Notes: generated from the sequence alone by a model not told the origin. A DNA stretch of 64,000 nucleotides from Anastatus disparis (GCA_017163975.1 JAFFSR010000237.1:6820001-6884000); one strand, 5' to 3'; counted from the first letter of the stretch, positions 12,494 to 25,394 are shown. Made by a program: numbers and translations.

Positions 12494-13780
12494 CTGTAGA
12501 GCGAATTTTCATTCTTTCCGGCTACTTGTTGGGCAGGAAATTTTTACGAACTCTTAAATGCATTAGCGATTATATCTACTGTACAAATAACAGAAACAAT
12601 GTGTCATACAGAAATAAAAGTTATCTCATAAAAATAGGAAACAATAAAGAGATATTTTTTGTAAACAATGAAATTTGGCTGCTTTCAATAAATTAATTTT
12701 ATTAAATAAACAATTAAAAATTTTTAATAAAGTAATTGAATTATAAAATTATCATTGATAAGAAACGATTGGTTAACACATTTTTTATTCATTTACATGT
12801 TTTATCGTAGCACTGAACAAATTATTATCTAATTAATCAAACATAATAAAAAACAATGGATCACATAAAACAAGCATTTAATCAAATTTAATACTGTTGT
12901 AAAAGTCATTGTTGTTCTTTATTAATACTTGAAAATGACGCGTGGCCGATTAATATCGTAAAATAACTGTAAAATGTTAAGCAATATTGATAACCTTTGT
13001 GTTTAAAATTGACTGCAAAAAATGTTTATAATGCATGTGATACTGAAGTTAAAAGTTATTTTAAATAAATTTTTGACTTAAAAGCATGAGCATCTGATCA
13101 AATAACGAAATTTATAAACCAATCTATTTTTATGTAAAGTTTTTTTACAATATGATTGTCAACATTATTCATTTAAATTTACAATTTTTAAATTAGAAAA
13201 CTGATGGCAAAAATTGTTTATTACCTTTTTCACAATTGTGACATCTTTGAGATTACAAAGGTCGAGCTTTAAATCCTTATAACAACGATCCCTTATCTAA
13301 CTGTCTGTCAGTATGTCCATCCATCTGCCATTATATCTACACATTCCTTGACAGTTAAATTTATTTTTACCTCTGATATAATAATCTATCAATAATAAAA
13401 ATTTTTTTTAACAATAAAGTTGATATCTTTTAAATGAAAGTAAATTCAAGTACGAAGGAATAGTTATTGTCAGAGTGTGCTAAATATTAATCAAATGTTT
13501 CATATAATGAACAGTTAATAAATTTCTAATAATTTTATCGGAAATTCGTTGAAGTTTTGATCGGTCAAGCGAATTCCAAATCGCTTTCGTAAAATCTGCA
13601 GGTACTTGAATGCAACAATCTAATGAGCTACGGTTGAATATTCCAGTGAACTTCCTAATGATTAATCAAAAATTAATAGATGCTAATTTCATTCTAAAAT
13701 CCTTTCATTGAAAAATTTAGTAAAATATGTTTCACAAGCTATTTCCAAAAGAAAAATGTGTTTGAATGAAATATTTCGCA
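12494..13780. other. AT-rich non-coding stretch
   Basis: I see no gene and no clear repeat. The patch at 13255-13350 is less AT-rich (CTGTCTGTCAGTATGTCCAT and neighbours) but has no identifiable motif beyond simple words. Confidence 0.5.
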
Positions 13781-13784
13781 AAAA

Positions 13785-13920
13785 TTACCATGAGCGATGA
13801 TCTAAGCCTTTAAAAATAAAAATTACCATAATGGCGGCTCGAAAATTTATGTCAGCCATGATAAACATTCTAGGGATAGTGGGTACTAATTTTTAACAAC
13901 GTCGCTGAGTAATTTTTGCT
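13785..13920. other. Candidate conserved non-coding patch
   Basis: This is a complex, non-repetitive segment in AT-rich surroundings. It includes ATAATGGCGGCTC near 13830, which contains the ATGGC core used by YY1/Pleiohomeotic-type zinc fingers, and a second GCCATGAT at 13855. No open frame supports coding. The call rests on composition and short motifs only. Confidence 0.2.
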
Positions 13921-16900
13921 GCATATCTCAACCTCTTTTTTTCGAGATAACCATGACTTATAGTGTTATTCTTACGAACTAGAAAAAAAAATATTCCCTT
14001 AATCGCAACATGCATATTTTATCCTAAATTTTACTTAAAATTTAATCTATGCATCCGTACACAAAAGCAAGTAAGGAAAATAATTCAAAATTGTACTTTA
14101 TAGGAAGTACCAAAAAGCTAATATCTAAAAATAACGGAAAACCAAACAATAGATATTTTCCTTTTTTTTTTCAAAATGAAAAAATACCAAGCCAAACAAC
14201 AACAAGCTAGCGCGAGCATACTGTCGGAACAAACGAATAACACTACCACTTGGAGAATTGGAATGACGCGTCACCGCAACAAGCAATAAGGGATTGAGGT
14301 CGAGGTGCTGTATGTATGTATTCGAAGCTTTGGCGTGTCGCTATGCTATTAAGAATAGGAATAAAATAAATTTTCCCTCAATCGGTACGTAAGCTAAGGG
14401 CTTCTCTATAGTTTTGATTTGCGACCTTCTTTCTCGTACTTTATTTTATATTTTAAATTTTTCGCTTTATTATATTTCACACTGTGTGTGAAAAAAAAGA
14501 AGAAGAGAAAAAAAGGGTAAAGTGTATAGCCAAGAAAACGCGCAAGTATAAAAAAAAAGCTCATGCAAGCAGACAAAGGAGAAGTGAAGAGTTGAGTTTT
14601 TAAAAAGGAAGAGGGACAAGAGGATTTGAAAGAAAGAGAGAAAAAAGCAGAAAAAAAGAAAGAAGAAAAGTGTTATAAGCGGGACAAGAAGAAGAGAGTG
14701 AGAAAAAGTAGAAATGATGAAAAAAAAAGTAGTAGAAGAAGAAAGGGGGGAGGGAGGTGATAATATAGAAAGCTCAGAGATGAAAGTTTGCCGGTTGAAT
14801 TGTAGAGATGAAGTTTTCCTTGAGAGCTTTTGGAAAATCGATTTTCTAAAAGAAAAATCGGGATTAAACGCTAAGAATAAGAAAGGGTTTAGCGAGGAAC
14901 TGTAAAATATTATAATATCGTTAAGCGATTATATATAACGCGCCATTAATCGCTGGCAACTTTTATAAATAAAACTTCATTATAAAATACTTTGTTCTTT
15001 TTCTTTTCATTTTATCAAAGATATTTATCAGATCGACATTACACACCTATAACTAATCTACTTTATTTTATAACGTGACTGAAAATTCTTTTCATAAAGA
15101 TTTAGCATGTAACACAAAATCGAGTAAATTAACACAATATTTTACACTATAACCATACTAGAAAAATAAGAAAAAAAAAGCAAGTCTTAATAATTTCTCG
15201 CAAACCATGTCTATAAGAAAACTTGTTCTCGCTAAAGTATATATAAGAAAAAAAAGAAAAAAATTGGTTATGATCAACGTTGGTTCTGCGCCTATAAAAC
15301 TTAAAAGCTCAAGTCGCATATAGTCCGCGTGAAAACAATCATCATTAAGATCTTTTTAACAAGCAACTTTACGTTAGACGAGTGTCGAACACGCTCTTGC
15401 TCAAGCAAAAACGAAGAAAAAGAAATAAGCAATGACCAGCCAAGTTAAAAATAAGAAGAAAAGAAAGAAAAAAAATTACTTGGTCATGCGTCGAACGATG
15501 CATTATGTGCAAGCTAACCACAAGCCATATATTTGTATCAGCTTCATCGTATTGCTAGCTAACACGAAAAGCTATTCGTTATTTCTTTCTTTTTTCCTTT
15601 TCTCTCTCTCTTTTTTTTTATCACGACAAGTAATTGCGTGAGTTGCAGCAGCGACATCAGCTTCAAGAAGTCACAAAGTCATTGCACGCGACGTTTGATA
15701 GTAAACGTGAGATATTTTCATGTTTTTAAATGTTTATAATGATATATACCGTACGTACGTGTGTGTGCATATGTATGGGTTAAGGAAAAATGAAGGATTG
15801 TATTGTAACTTAATTCTTTAAAGGTGCTTGGCCTTTTTGAAGAAATTTGATGAATTTTTTAGATTAAAAGCATAGAGCTTACGTCTACAGGTGTTGGAAA
15901 AGTTCATTTTTTTACTTTACTTTTTTCATTCTTATCGCGTTTCGAGGGGGTGGAGTATAAAGTAATAAAATTTTAGTTAAATAATGGACTAGAAATTTAT
16001 GGGCTAGTAAAAAAATTGTATAACTTTTTTAATAAATGATTGTAATTTATATTAAAATAGCTTATTTATAACCTTTAATATTAGAATATACAATCTTTAG
16101 AATTATTTTTCAAGAAATACGATACGAAGAAAATATAATTAAATACATAAACTTTTGTAATACATTTTACCGCATATTTTGTAAGAATGAAATTTTATCT
16201 TTGAAATAGTGTTAAATGTCAGGGTTGTATTCCTATACTTATTGACTATATGATGTCTTTACCTTGTTCTCACTCGCGAAAACTTTATCTGGCTTCTGGT
16301 TAGTTCGAATAACGGCATATTCTTTTTCACCCTTTACCTCAATGTTCATCTAATATTTATGGATATTTTTACCTCTATTTACCAAAAAAAATGTTGAAAT
16401 TAAATTAATAATAAAATAATTCTTTCAACTTTTCTTCATTGGCAGTAAAAAGCATTTCTACACTGACAATAACAGGATTTTCACGGTTACGCAACCAAGT
16501 GAATATTTAACTGTCATCGGAATAATATGAGATAACTTTCTAATCTATGCGTACTAATTTTCAATATGCCGGATATGTGTGTTCGAACAATAAAAAAAAG
16601 GAATAATCATGATAAAATATTCATAAATATATCATTTAAATGAATAATTCAGTTATGTCTTGTGACGACTTCATTAATAAATTGAACGATCGACTTTATT
16701 TTCGTAACAAAATTCAAATAAGAACGATTATAATTAATACAAATGTTTATTTAATTAAAATTAATAAAACCATATCTTAACAAATTTGAATAATAATTAA
16801 TTAAAACAAACCTTGAATTTAATTACAATTTTTCAAAAAGGAAAAAGGAAAAAACATCGAAAAAAACAAAATAAAAAAAAAAGGTAAAATAGAGAAAAGA

Positions 16901-17560
16901 GGGTAAAAAAGGCACAAAGGTCGAGCAGCATAAAAGTAAAAAAGTTAACGCGTTAAAAAGAACGGCGGCAAAGTGGAGAAAATGTAGGTTTTCTGGAAAA
17001 ATAATAGTACAATGAGCTAAGAGAGTGAAAATAATAGCACGGTAGAAAGAAATACGTTGAACGAGAAAGAGAAAACGTTTGCATTATACGTATATATACG
17101 CGTATAAGGGAACTAACTGGGAAGCGTAAAAATACAAGGCAGTACGAGGAGAAGAAGAGCTTCTTTTCGTCGTTGGCGGGTGCCATAAGGGTACTAGAAA
17201 AACGTACAGACGACGATTCCTTCATGATGTTGCGCGCTGTTGAGATGACCGAGTTTCTTCCTCAATGTCTTACATTCGTTCTTTGCTTCTTTATTTTGTT
17301 TTTTTTTATTTCGTCTATCAAAGTTTTTGCTTTTTAAAATAACTTGATTGTTTAATTTATGGCATATGCTTTGATTAGTCAAAATCTTGTGTTTATTGAT
17401 TTGTCACTTTTCTTTATCTCCCTGTTTATAAGAAAGAACGTCGTCATCTTCATTTTTATTCTCTCTATTCTTTTTTTTATTGCCTGAAATTATGAGCTGT
17501 TATGTGTGCTTTGGAACTTTGAGTTTCTTTTCTTGTTTTTTTATTTATTTTTTTATTTTA
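13921..17560. other. Non-coding stretch with long purine tracts
   Basis: I see no gene. The + strand from about 14570 to 14760 is almost all A and G, and 16840-16925 is again purine-rich. The open frame 14714-14905 starts inside the purine tract (K/E-rich N-terminus) and has no other support. Minus-strand frames at 16953-17382 read through low-complexity DNA. A slightly GC-richer patch lies at 14190-14330. Confidence 0.5.
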
Positions 17561-17577
17561 ACGTTTCTTTATTAGAG

Positions 17578-17660
17578 TGGCCTGGAATTTGCATGCGAAT
17601 CGGCTTGCGTTGTATAGCCGTTTATCACTTGCTTGCTGAGTCAAGCGTTACGATTTTTTA
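17578..17660. promoter_or_regulatory. Candidate enhancer patch: POU octamer and Maf/AP-1-like sites
   Basis: ATTTGCAT (17587-17594) is a perfect POU octamer. It overlaps ATGCGAAT (17593-17600), a one-mismatch octamer on the other strand, so the pair forms a near-palindrome. Forty bases on, TGCTGAGTCA (17634-17643) matches most of a Maf recognition element and contains an AP-1-type TGAGTCA. The segment is less AT-rich than its flanks. The motif identities are established knowledge; any function here is inference. Confidence 0.3.
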
Positions 17661-20425
17661 ATTATGATATGATGCTCGTTATTATGGATTTATATACATG
17701 TTACTTTTTTTAAGCTGTTATATATTTTTTTATGACTTTGTAATCTTTGATTTACGTATATACACGATGTTAGTTATTTAGCTTATTTTGCGCGGTAATT
17801 TATGCTTTTGATGATAAAATTTTAAAAAAAAGGAAAATGTCACTTTATACAACTTTTATTTATTTTTTTAAATATTAAAAGCTTTTTGATTGAATTTTTA
17901 ATGAACTGTTAAAAATTGGGTTGAATTAAAATTTCAAATTATCGAGTTTTCGAAGCTTTTATTTGGTGTACACACCAATATTTATCTTCGTTTACAGAAC
18001 AAATGTTATTATCTTTTCTGCAAATTTCATCTCGCAATTTTAAACTCATAATCAAATTTCAAATGACAAACTCACGTTTTCGTTTGTATCTCGGGCCGTG
18101 TATTTTGTAAATTAATAATATTGTAATTAAATTTCTTTTTTTATTTGTAAAATTACAGTGATTTTCCAGTTCGATGTACGTTCAATGAAAAAAAAAAACA
18201 TCGAAAAATAAAATTCGATCGTCATTTAAAAGCATACCATCAACAGTAAAGGAACGTATATATTTTTCAATAAATCAAGATAGCAATAATTTTTTTTCTT
18301 CTTTCAATTTTTTAAGTGGTACCATTATAACGTCACGCTCAATAAATATCAAGCCATCGTAAACTTTTAAACTTAATCCAGTACGTTAGCGTCCATTTGT
18401 AGAATAAAAATTTATCGTAATCTTTGAACTTTTCGAACGTTAAATTTGAATTAAGCAAAGAAATTAAAAAAGCATCACTATAAAGAAACTTTTATAAAGA
18501 GCAATCAATAAGATGATTTATTGAACTCTTCAAAAAAAAAACTTTTTTTCTTCTCTTTTTTTTTTCGAAAGACACGTAAATATCATTTTCACCAGTGTCG
18601 CTTGCGCTCGTAAACGAGGCACATCATCGTTTTAAACGATCGCTTACGCTTCTACACTCAACATTGCTTTTCGCATATACTTGTATGTGTGTATATGGAT
18701 GTGTGTATGTGTGTACGTGTGTTCACAATATAACGACCTTCTGTGAAACGCCTGAGCACGCCTAATAAATCTTCTAAGTGCTCGTCGTTGTCTCGTTTTG
18801 CTTTCCTTCCTTCTTCCCTCGCTTAGGAGTTTACAGGTGTGTGTACTTATATAGTGTATGTGTGTATTCAAGTGCTTTTGATACTATTTTCTTGGTTACA
18901 GTTGACTTATATTTTTGTGTTAAACAATCGCTGGCTTTTTGTCTTATTCTTCTTTCGTTTATTTTTTCTTACTTTCTTGGGATCATTATAAGAGTTGCCT
19001 TTAAAAAGTAGAAATTTTAGTTTTTTTTTAAATTTTTATTTAAGTGTAAATGATGCAGAGTGAATCATTTGGTTAGAATGAAAGTTTTGTACAATTTTAG
19101 CTTTCAGTCGCTTTAGTAATGAGCTTAGTGACCTCTTTTTTTTATATATACCGCTTCTAGGTTTCTCGCTTTTTTCTTTCTTTATTTCTTTTTTTTTTTC
19201 ATTTTTCTGTCATTTTTACACAAAGATGCAAATTTCACGCTAATAACTTTGCCAGTGAATTAAATCTGTTTTTCGCGTCTGAATGAAATTTAGTACGGCG
19301 AAAAAAAAGTGCGTTGATGACCTAATTTCTTTCTTTTTTTATTACTACGACTTTTACAGTAAATTTATTATTAGATTAATGCAGATGACAAATTGGTTGA
19401 ACTAGAGTAACAGTGATTCATTGTTTCGTAACAAAAAAAAAGGAAAAAAAAAAATAGTAGGATGCAATTGATAGGTATTGAAAAGTACAACAGGAGTGAT
19501 TGCCGTAACGTCAACTTAAATGCATACAATGGTTTAATAAATCATTCAATAATATTTTTTCGAAAGAAGACAAAAAACGTATCACAAAAATATTGATTTT
19601 GAATACACGAAAACGTGTATGCCTTTGATTAATAGCAGCGATATTTTATTAGTTTATTAACACTTTTTTGATAAAAATTTTAAGTAAAATATCATGTACT
19701 GTTTTATGCTAATATCGACATTAGAGTTTTGCAAATTTTTCATTCTTAACCCAAGAATTTTTAAAATAACCAAAAAAATATGACAGAAATATTTAATAAA
19801 ATTTTTGAGTAAAGATGAAATATCCGAAAAACTGTAACGTCGATGTATATAAATCATATGCCTTATTACATCACCTTAATTTATAAAAACAGATTAAGGA
19901 AACAAAAAAATATGATAAAATTTGAATTTTAATAAATGATTTAAATTTCTATATATTTTTTAAGCTAAATTAAAAAAAAAACTAAAAAACTTAATTAACA
20001 TCAAAGTATCTCAATTTACAACTCTTTATTTTACGACTTCTATAGAAAAGCCCAAGAGATTTTGAAGCGTTAGCCCTTAGAGACTTACAAACGAGGTAAA
20101 ATGAAGTGTTGCGGCTCGACTTTACGACGTTCATTCTCTCTTACTCTTTATCTCTTGTCCTAACACCTTATACACCAAAGCTCTATACGTACGTATATAT
20201 CCGCTCTCTTTACGTATCAGATTGCTGCGTTCAAAAACACCCAATAACAATGACCATCTTATCTATATAAACTCTAAACGTAACTATCCAATTCTCTGCT
20301 CTCTCTGTATCGAATAGCATTTCAAAATTTACTATCCAAACTTTTCTTCACTTTTAAACAAAGTTAATGGCACAGAGAGTAGTAATCTGTACTTCCTCTC
20401 TTTTGCGCTTTTCCTCTATATATAT
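17661..20425. other. AT-rich non-coding stretch
   Basis: I see no gene. TG-rich simple sequence occurs at 18679-18722. A GC-richer patch (18590-18660) precedes it. Open frames at 18644-19011 and 19657-19857 are low-complexity or AT-driven. Confidence 0.5.
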
Positions 20426-20540
20426 TCCAACGGTAGAAAATTTCGGCCACGCGTACACCGTATAACTTAGACGGGGGCTATATAGAGAAACGAAAACGCT
20501 CGAGACTTGCTGCAAAAGCCATTACAGAAAATGTATATAT
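20425..20540 (+). promoter_or_regulatory. TATA-box-like site in a GC-elevated patch
   Basis: CTATATAG near 20478 is immediately preceded by GGGGG and lies in a locally GC-rich segment (CGGCCACGCGTACACC before it, CGCTCGAGAC after it). That is the usual look of a focused insect core promoter. I could not find a convincing initiator at the right distance (about 30 bp) or a coding frame downstream. It could equally be an isolated TATATA word. Confidence 0.18.
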
Positions 20541-21390
20541 AAAAGAGAATAGCTACAGATGTGTAAGCTTTTTCTCGGCGATAGTTTCCAACCTTATACA
20601 ATGTATATACGTTTCTTTCTTTTTTTTAGTTACTATACGATTATACGCTCGTGACCGAATTTCTTTTCCGACGCCAAAAAGCACTGCGCGAGATTTGCTC
20701 TTACATTCGTTTATAAATCTGGACGCAAAGCTTCTTCTTCTTTTTTTTTCTTCTTTCTTTTTTATCTGCAAAGAGACTGCTTGAAATTTTAGTATATACG
20801 TGTGGGTGTATGTGTGTATGTAAGTAGAATATCCAAGGTTATGTGTACAAGGCTAAAAAAAAAGAGATTTTACTTTTACGACGCTGCTGGGCTATGCGAC
20901 ACTCGCTTCTCTTTTATATCAATTGAGAAAATTGAGTTTAATCCTTTTATTTTTTTTGGGGGAATTTTTCGAAAATTGCTTCTACGTTAGAATAAAAATT
21001 TATTAATAAATTGAATTCGAGATTTGGAAAAAAAAAGATCGTTTGATAAAATTGCATTCAATATTTTTAAGACATTGCTATTTTTATTATTGAATATTTA
21101 AGATTATATATTTAATTTTATTAAATTTTTTCATTCATGCGTTTTATTTCTACATGCAATTAGTGTTTATCTTTGTTATTTTTAATTTTGTGGAATAAAT
21201 TATCTGATTTATAAATTTAAAAGTTAACAATATAATTCTCTTTGTAAAAAGTAATAAAAATTTGACCCGTTTCTAAAATAATCTCTTTATTTCTTTTACT
21301 AAACAACTACGAGCTTTTTTTCTGCTTCTGTTGTGTTGGTTTTATCGCTTGAGCTAGACAACGAAATCGTTTTTTTTTTATTTTTTAGTT
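20541..21390. other. AT-rich non-coding stretch
   Basis: I see no gene. A CT-rich run at 20725-20765 and TG-rich sequence at 20800-20822 are simple repeats. Open frames at 20553-20990 derive from these. Confidence 0.5.
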
Positions 21391-21399
21391 TTTCCTTTT

Positions 21400-21540
21400 T
21401 TGCATACCTACGAGTCATACCACTGCAGCTCTTCGCACTTTTTCTCTCATGGCGCTACGAATTTTTAATCTGATGGCTGCACGGACGGAATAAAAATTTA
21501 ACCCCGGTGATTAGAGTAAGAAGCAAGCACGATAATAATA
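21400..21540. other. Candidate conserved non-coding patch
   Basis: This is a complex, non-repetitive block with GC-richer words (CATGGCGCTACGAA near 21450, GATGGCTGCACGGACGG near 21473, CCCCGGTGATTAGAG near 21502) between AT-rich flanks. There is no open frame. The repeated ATGGC words are compatible with YY1/PHO-like binding. It is a candidate by composition only. Confidence 0.22.
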
Positions 21541-21899
21541 AAGGAATGACAAATGTGGATCTTGTTAATTCTAAAGATTTTATTTATATTAGTACGTTAA
21601 AAATTAAATTTTTATATTAAAATTCATAATTCTATTATTTATGTTAAGTAATTAAAAACAAAATATTTACAAAAACTATTTTATATATTAAAGTCATTAA
21701 AATGGAAACATGCTTTTTAATCACAGCGCAAATTTTAAATTATTTTAGTCTTAAAACTGCAATTTGACGACAGATAAAAAAATGTTTAATTTATAAATTA
21801 AACATAAGTATTCATAATAACATAAAAAATTAAATGAAAAAAACATTTAAATTAACGTTGAAGCTGAATAAAACAACAAGGAAACAATTAACAGGATTA
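21541..21899. other. AT-rich non-coding stretch
   Basis: I see no gene or repeat here. This is the immediate left flank of a SINE insertion. Confidence 0.5.
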
Positions 21900-22325
21900 C
21901 TAATTATAATAAATGGATAGAGCTCTTGCCTTCAAATGGATAGAGCTCTTGCCTTCAAATGGATAGAGCTCTTGCCTTCAAATGGATAGAGCTCTTGCCT
22001 TCAAATGGATAGAGCTCTTGCCTTCAACGCGGAGGGCATGGGTTCGAATCCTGGCCAGGTACCTCTAACTTTTTTTTCGAAAGAAAATAAGTGTATGTGC
22101 CATTTATATCGCGACTCTTTAAAAAATCCGACCTCATTGGGTATCGGTTGATTGTTGGTTACAAAAGTGGCTGACCATCCATCGGTAGTCAAAGTTTTCG
22201 GTATGGTGGGTCTGACAGTCCTAGCCTGATGTAATGTGTTAAACAGATGCCGGGCGGGGGACTTCCTCGACTTCATCATATATAAAAGGTTAATCATATA
22301 GAGGACAATATCCTTTATATATTAA

Positions 22326-22379
<54 letters not shown>

Positions 22380-22393
22380 AATTATAATAAATG
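21900..22393 (+). mobile_element. tRNA-derived SINE with poly-A tail and 16-bp target duplication
   Basis: The insertion is bounded by a perfect 16-bp direct repeat, CTAATTATAATAAATG, at 21900-21915 and 22378-22393. The right copy follows 45 consecutive A residues (22333-22377). The head is tRNA-like: GGTTCGAATC at 22041-22050 is a polymerase III B box, preceded by a D-arm-like GGATAGAGCTC. The canonical 5' tRNA end with the A box (expected TGGCTCAGTGG-type sequence) is missing, so this copy is 5'-truncated and probably not transcribable. The middle (about 22070-22310) is unique sequence, presumably the SINE body and a partner-LINE-like 3' region. The 98-codon minus-strand open frame at 22001-22297 lies wholly inside the SINE and is not a gene. 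Confidence 0.9.
21912..22026 (+). repeat. Five tandem 23-bp copies inside the SINE head
   Basis: The stretch holds five consecutive, essentially identical units of 23 bp, with the word ATGG recurring at exact 23-bp steps (T at 21914, 21937, 21960, 21983 and 22006). Each unit carries the D-arm and the 5' half of the anticodon arm of the tRNA-like head (GGATAGAGCTCTTGCCTTCA). The last unit runs directly into the rest of the tRNA-like sequence at 22027. The array sits directly against the left target-site duplication. Confidence 0.95.
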
Positions 22394-24530
22394 CTAACTA
22401 TGATGATATCAAAGTAAAATTATTTTTATTCAATGTATTCGAGTAATTTTCTACTTTTTGTAACTTCGCGTGCAAAATAAATATCTGCTAATCCATCTAT
22501 TTTTTTATCAGCAACACTGAACTAATGATAAAAATTTTGTTTTCGCATTATTATACGGTTAGATTACTATTTATTCACATTAGTATAAAATTCTTTTGTT
22601 TTCAAAATTTTCACAATTGATTTTCAAATAATTGTTAATGTTATTTCTAGAGACATAAATTTCATTCTCAATGATTATGATTATAAAAAAGTTAAAAATA
22701 TGTATATTATTGTACATTTAATTATACATTATTTCTGGATGAATAATTTAATTCATGTTAAAATATAGACTTATAAACATATTATAATTGACATTTTTGG
22801 TTATTAATTTAAAATTATAATGTTATGCATTATTGATTTTAAACATTTTATGTTAATTACAATTTGTTGTTTACTTCATCAATTCAAATTACATATTTCA
22901 ACATTTTAAACAAAATATTATAATGTATATTAATATGTTATAATAATACATATTTCAATAGCATTTATTTGTATTTTTAAATATGACATTTTAGAATAAC
23001 CTAAAAGTCTCCATTAACTGAACTTTACTAAGCCAGAGCATCAAAAAAAGCTTTTTTTAAATTCCTTTAACTTTGACAATAATTCAGGCCGACTTGCATG
23101 TCCTTAGCACTGTACGTATAAGCTTTTGAAAAAGCAAATTCAAAAGTAAAACTTCAAAAGAAAAAAAAACAGTGTGTGTTCACTGACATACACCTTGATC
23201 AAGTCAAAAGAGAAAGAAAACATATAAACAATAAAAAAAGCAACCATAAAGTAAAAATGAAAAAATAGAAAGAAGAAAAAATGACTATGCAGAACTGAAT
23301 CCCTTGCATTAGCTGTTTCAATTTTTGTTATCCTCACTCATAGTCCTAACGTAATAACAATAAAGCAAACTTTAATGCTTTCTATCTTTCTCTCTTAAGC
23401 CAAGCTTGTATGTCCATGAAAATGCATATACATATATACGTAGAGTGAGGGAGGAAACAAGCTTTCCTTGCGAGTATAGGTATAAAGGCACGCGAGAATC
23501 GAGCTTACGAAGGTACTAAACTTTGACAAACGTGGCCCGCCCTCTCACAGGATTACAAGCTTCAGGAATAAACTGACCCTCGACACATACATATACATAT
23601 ATACACGTACTCTCCCTCGTAATCACTCGCAAATAATAATTGCTCGAACAGGTGCAAAAGCGTATACTATCGTACTCAGCTCTCCTAATTAGAGTGAGCA
23701 AAACACCGACTAACAATTATAACATTCGACGCGAAATGATATTTCGTGTATATATATATGGATGAAGCAAAAGCAAGAGAAAAGGGGAAAAAGGAAGAAC
23801 CACAGTCCAAACTAATTGAGGATTCGCTGATCTAGCTCTCTCTCACAATTGAGAGAGGAGTGATATTCTGTTTTGTTCCAGGTTGGGCGCCATGCAAGAA
23901 CGGCTTTTTGCAAAGTAGAGGTTAATCGTTGTTTACGAGAAAAGTTTTAGATACTACTTTTTATTCTGTGCAAGCTATATCGAATTAATTTGTTGATATG
24001 ACTGGCTGATAATGGCGTGAAAAAGAAATTTAACGATTTGTTTAAATTGTTAATTTGCTTGCGAAGCAATGAGGACGCGAGTACCGTTAATCTATTTTTT
24101 GTGTTAACATATCCTTATTATATGTTAGGTATTAATGGAATATAATAAAATAAATTTTTTTATAAAAGTTATTAATCCTAATCCAAATAATGCTAATATT
24201 AAATGGATTTTACATGAAATAGAAATTATATTTTCACTAAATCATTAGCGAACTTTAGTTTATACAATCTTTCATTATAATGACCATAAGTTAGCTTAAT
24301 TGACATTACTAACTACTAACTAAACAAAATATTGTTCAGAATAAGTTCAAATATTTATGAATCTATGAAAATATATGTTTAATTGGTTGATATAATTTAA
24401 AGCAAATAAGCAAAGTAGTCTAATAGCTAATGAAAAAACTTTTAGAGCAAAACTTATTTAAATTTTCCAATTTGTTTTATTTTCCTTAAGCAAAGTAAAA
24501 TTTTCCACGAAAACTAGAAAACGTAATATA
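22394..24530. other. AT-rich non-coding stretch
   Basis: I see no gene. From 23340 to 23920 the sequence is less AT-rich, with CT words and TACATATA repeats. Open frames at 23140-23716 on the minus strand are not supported. Confidence 0.5.
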
Positions 24531-24534
24531 AAAT

Positions 24535-24880
24535 TAGCCTAAGGTATATTTTGCGGGTGCACATACAGCAGCGAAATATCTAGGGCTAGAATGAGTTTGC
24601 TCTCTAGCTTTTTTTTTTTCTTGTTTTCTCTTTTTCTCGTGAGGAGGGAAGGGAAGGCGAGTGGTTGCAGCGTGAAAATGTAGGTTGCAGCAGCAGGGGC
24701 GTTGGAAGAAAATCACGTGGTGCGCGTTGCGGCGTAGAGTGTGCAAAGCTAGAAGTTTTAGAACGAGTTTCGTAAGTGTTTCGGAAGTTTTTCTCTCTTC
24801 TCTCGACGCGCGCGGATGTGCGAGAAAGTGCAGCTTGCTAGAAAGAAAGAGACTTCGTTAAACTTATTGTTTTAGCCAGT
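24535..24880. other. GC-elevated, CpG-containing block with donor-like site
   Basis: Base composition rises sharply here, with many CpG words (GTGCGCGTTGCGGCG at 24720-24734, CTCGACGCGCGCGG near 24805). Repeated TTGCAGC words occur around 24665-24690. A consensus 5' splice-site-like GTAAGTG begins at 24772 on the + strand. This could be a non-coding first exon with its promoter, or an enhancer. No coding frame is credible: the minus-strand frame 24534-24746 has no ATG start. Confidence 0.25.
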
Positions 24881-25394
24881 GCAAATTTAGCATATGCAGT
24901 TGCATGTAGAGATTTTGCGGTATTCTCAAGGAGGTTTGAGAAATTTAAATGTAGCGTGGAAGGAAAAGTGTTGGAAATTCGAACAGGCTTGAAAATTTTC
25001 AATAAAAAAGTTAGATTGGTAGTATAATGTATATAGCAAGGAATTTAGTATAGCTATTTTATGAATTATAATATTTTGATTAAATAATGATTAAATGTTT
25101 GACAAAAGAATATGATCTATTTTTCATTATATATCTCGATCAAAAAAGTTTTCATAGTTTAATCCACCAGTAAAACCAAAAATAGACTTTTGTTCAAAAT
25201 GTTTCTATATTTGGAAAAGTTGTCCTAATTAATTTATCTTGATTATTTTACAAAAGAAATAGCTCGTTAATTTATTCCATTTATTGTGATATATCTAAAC
25301 TCACGAAAACACAATCGTCGGCAATCAAAACTTTAGCATTATTTGCATAAACAAACAAATAACCAAATATTATTTCTTGTTTCTTATCTAACCG

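Noticed and set aside
13590..13606. Possible ratchet site at CTGCAG|GTACTT
   Set aside because: Pyrimidine tract is weak and the donor departs from consensus.
14714..14905. 63-codon K/E-rich + strand ORF with ATG
   Set aside because: It starts inside a purine-only tract, so the K/E bias is compositional; no recognisable domain.
22001..22297. 98-codon minus-strand open frame
   Set aside because: It lies entirely inside the SINE, has no supported start, and is explained by the repeat.
24534..24746. 70-codon minus-strand frame
   Set aside because: It starts at a non-ATG codon and overlaps a GC-elevated block better read as non-coding.
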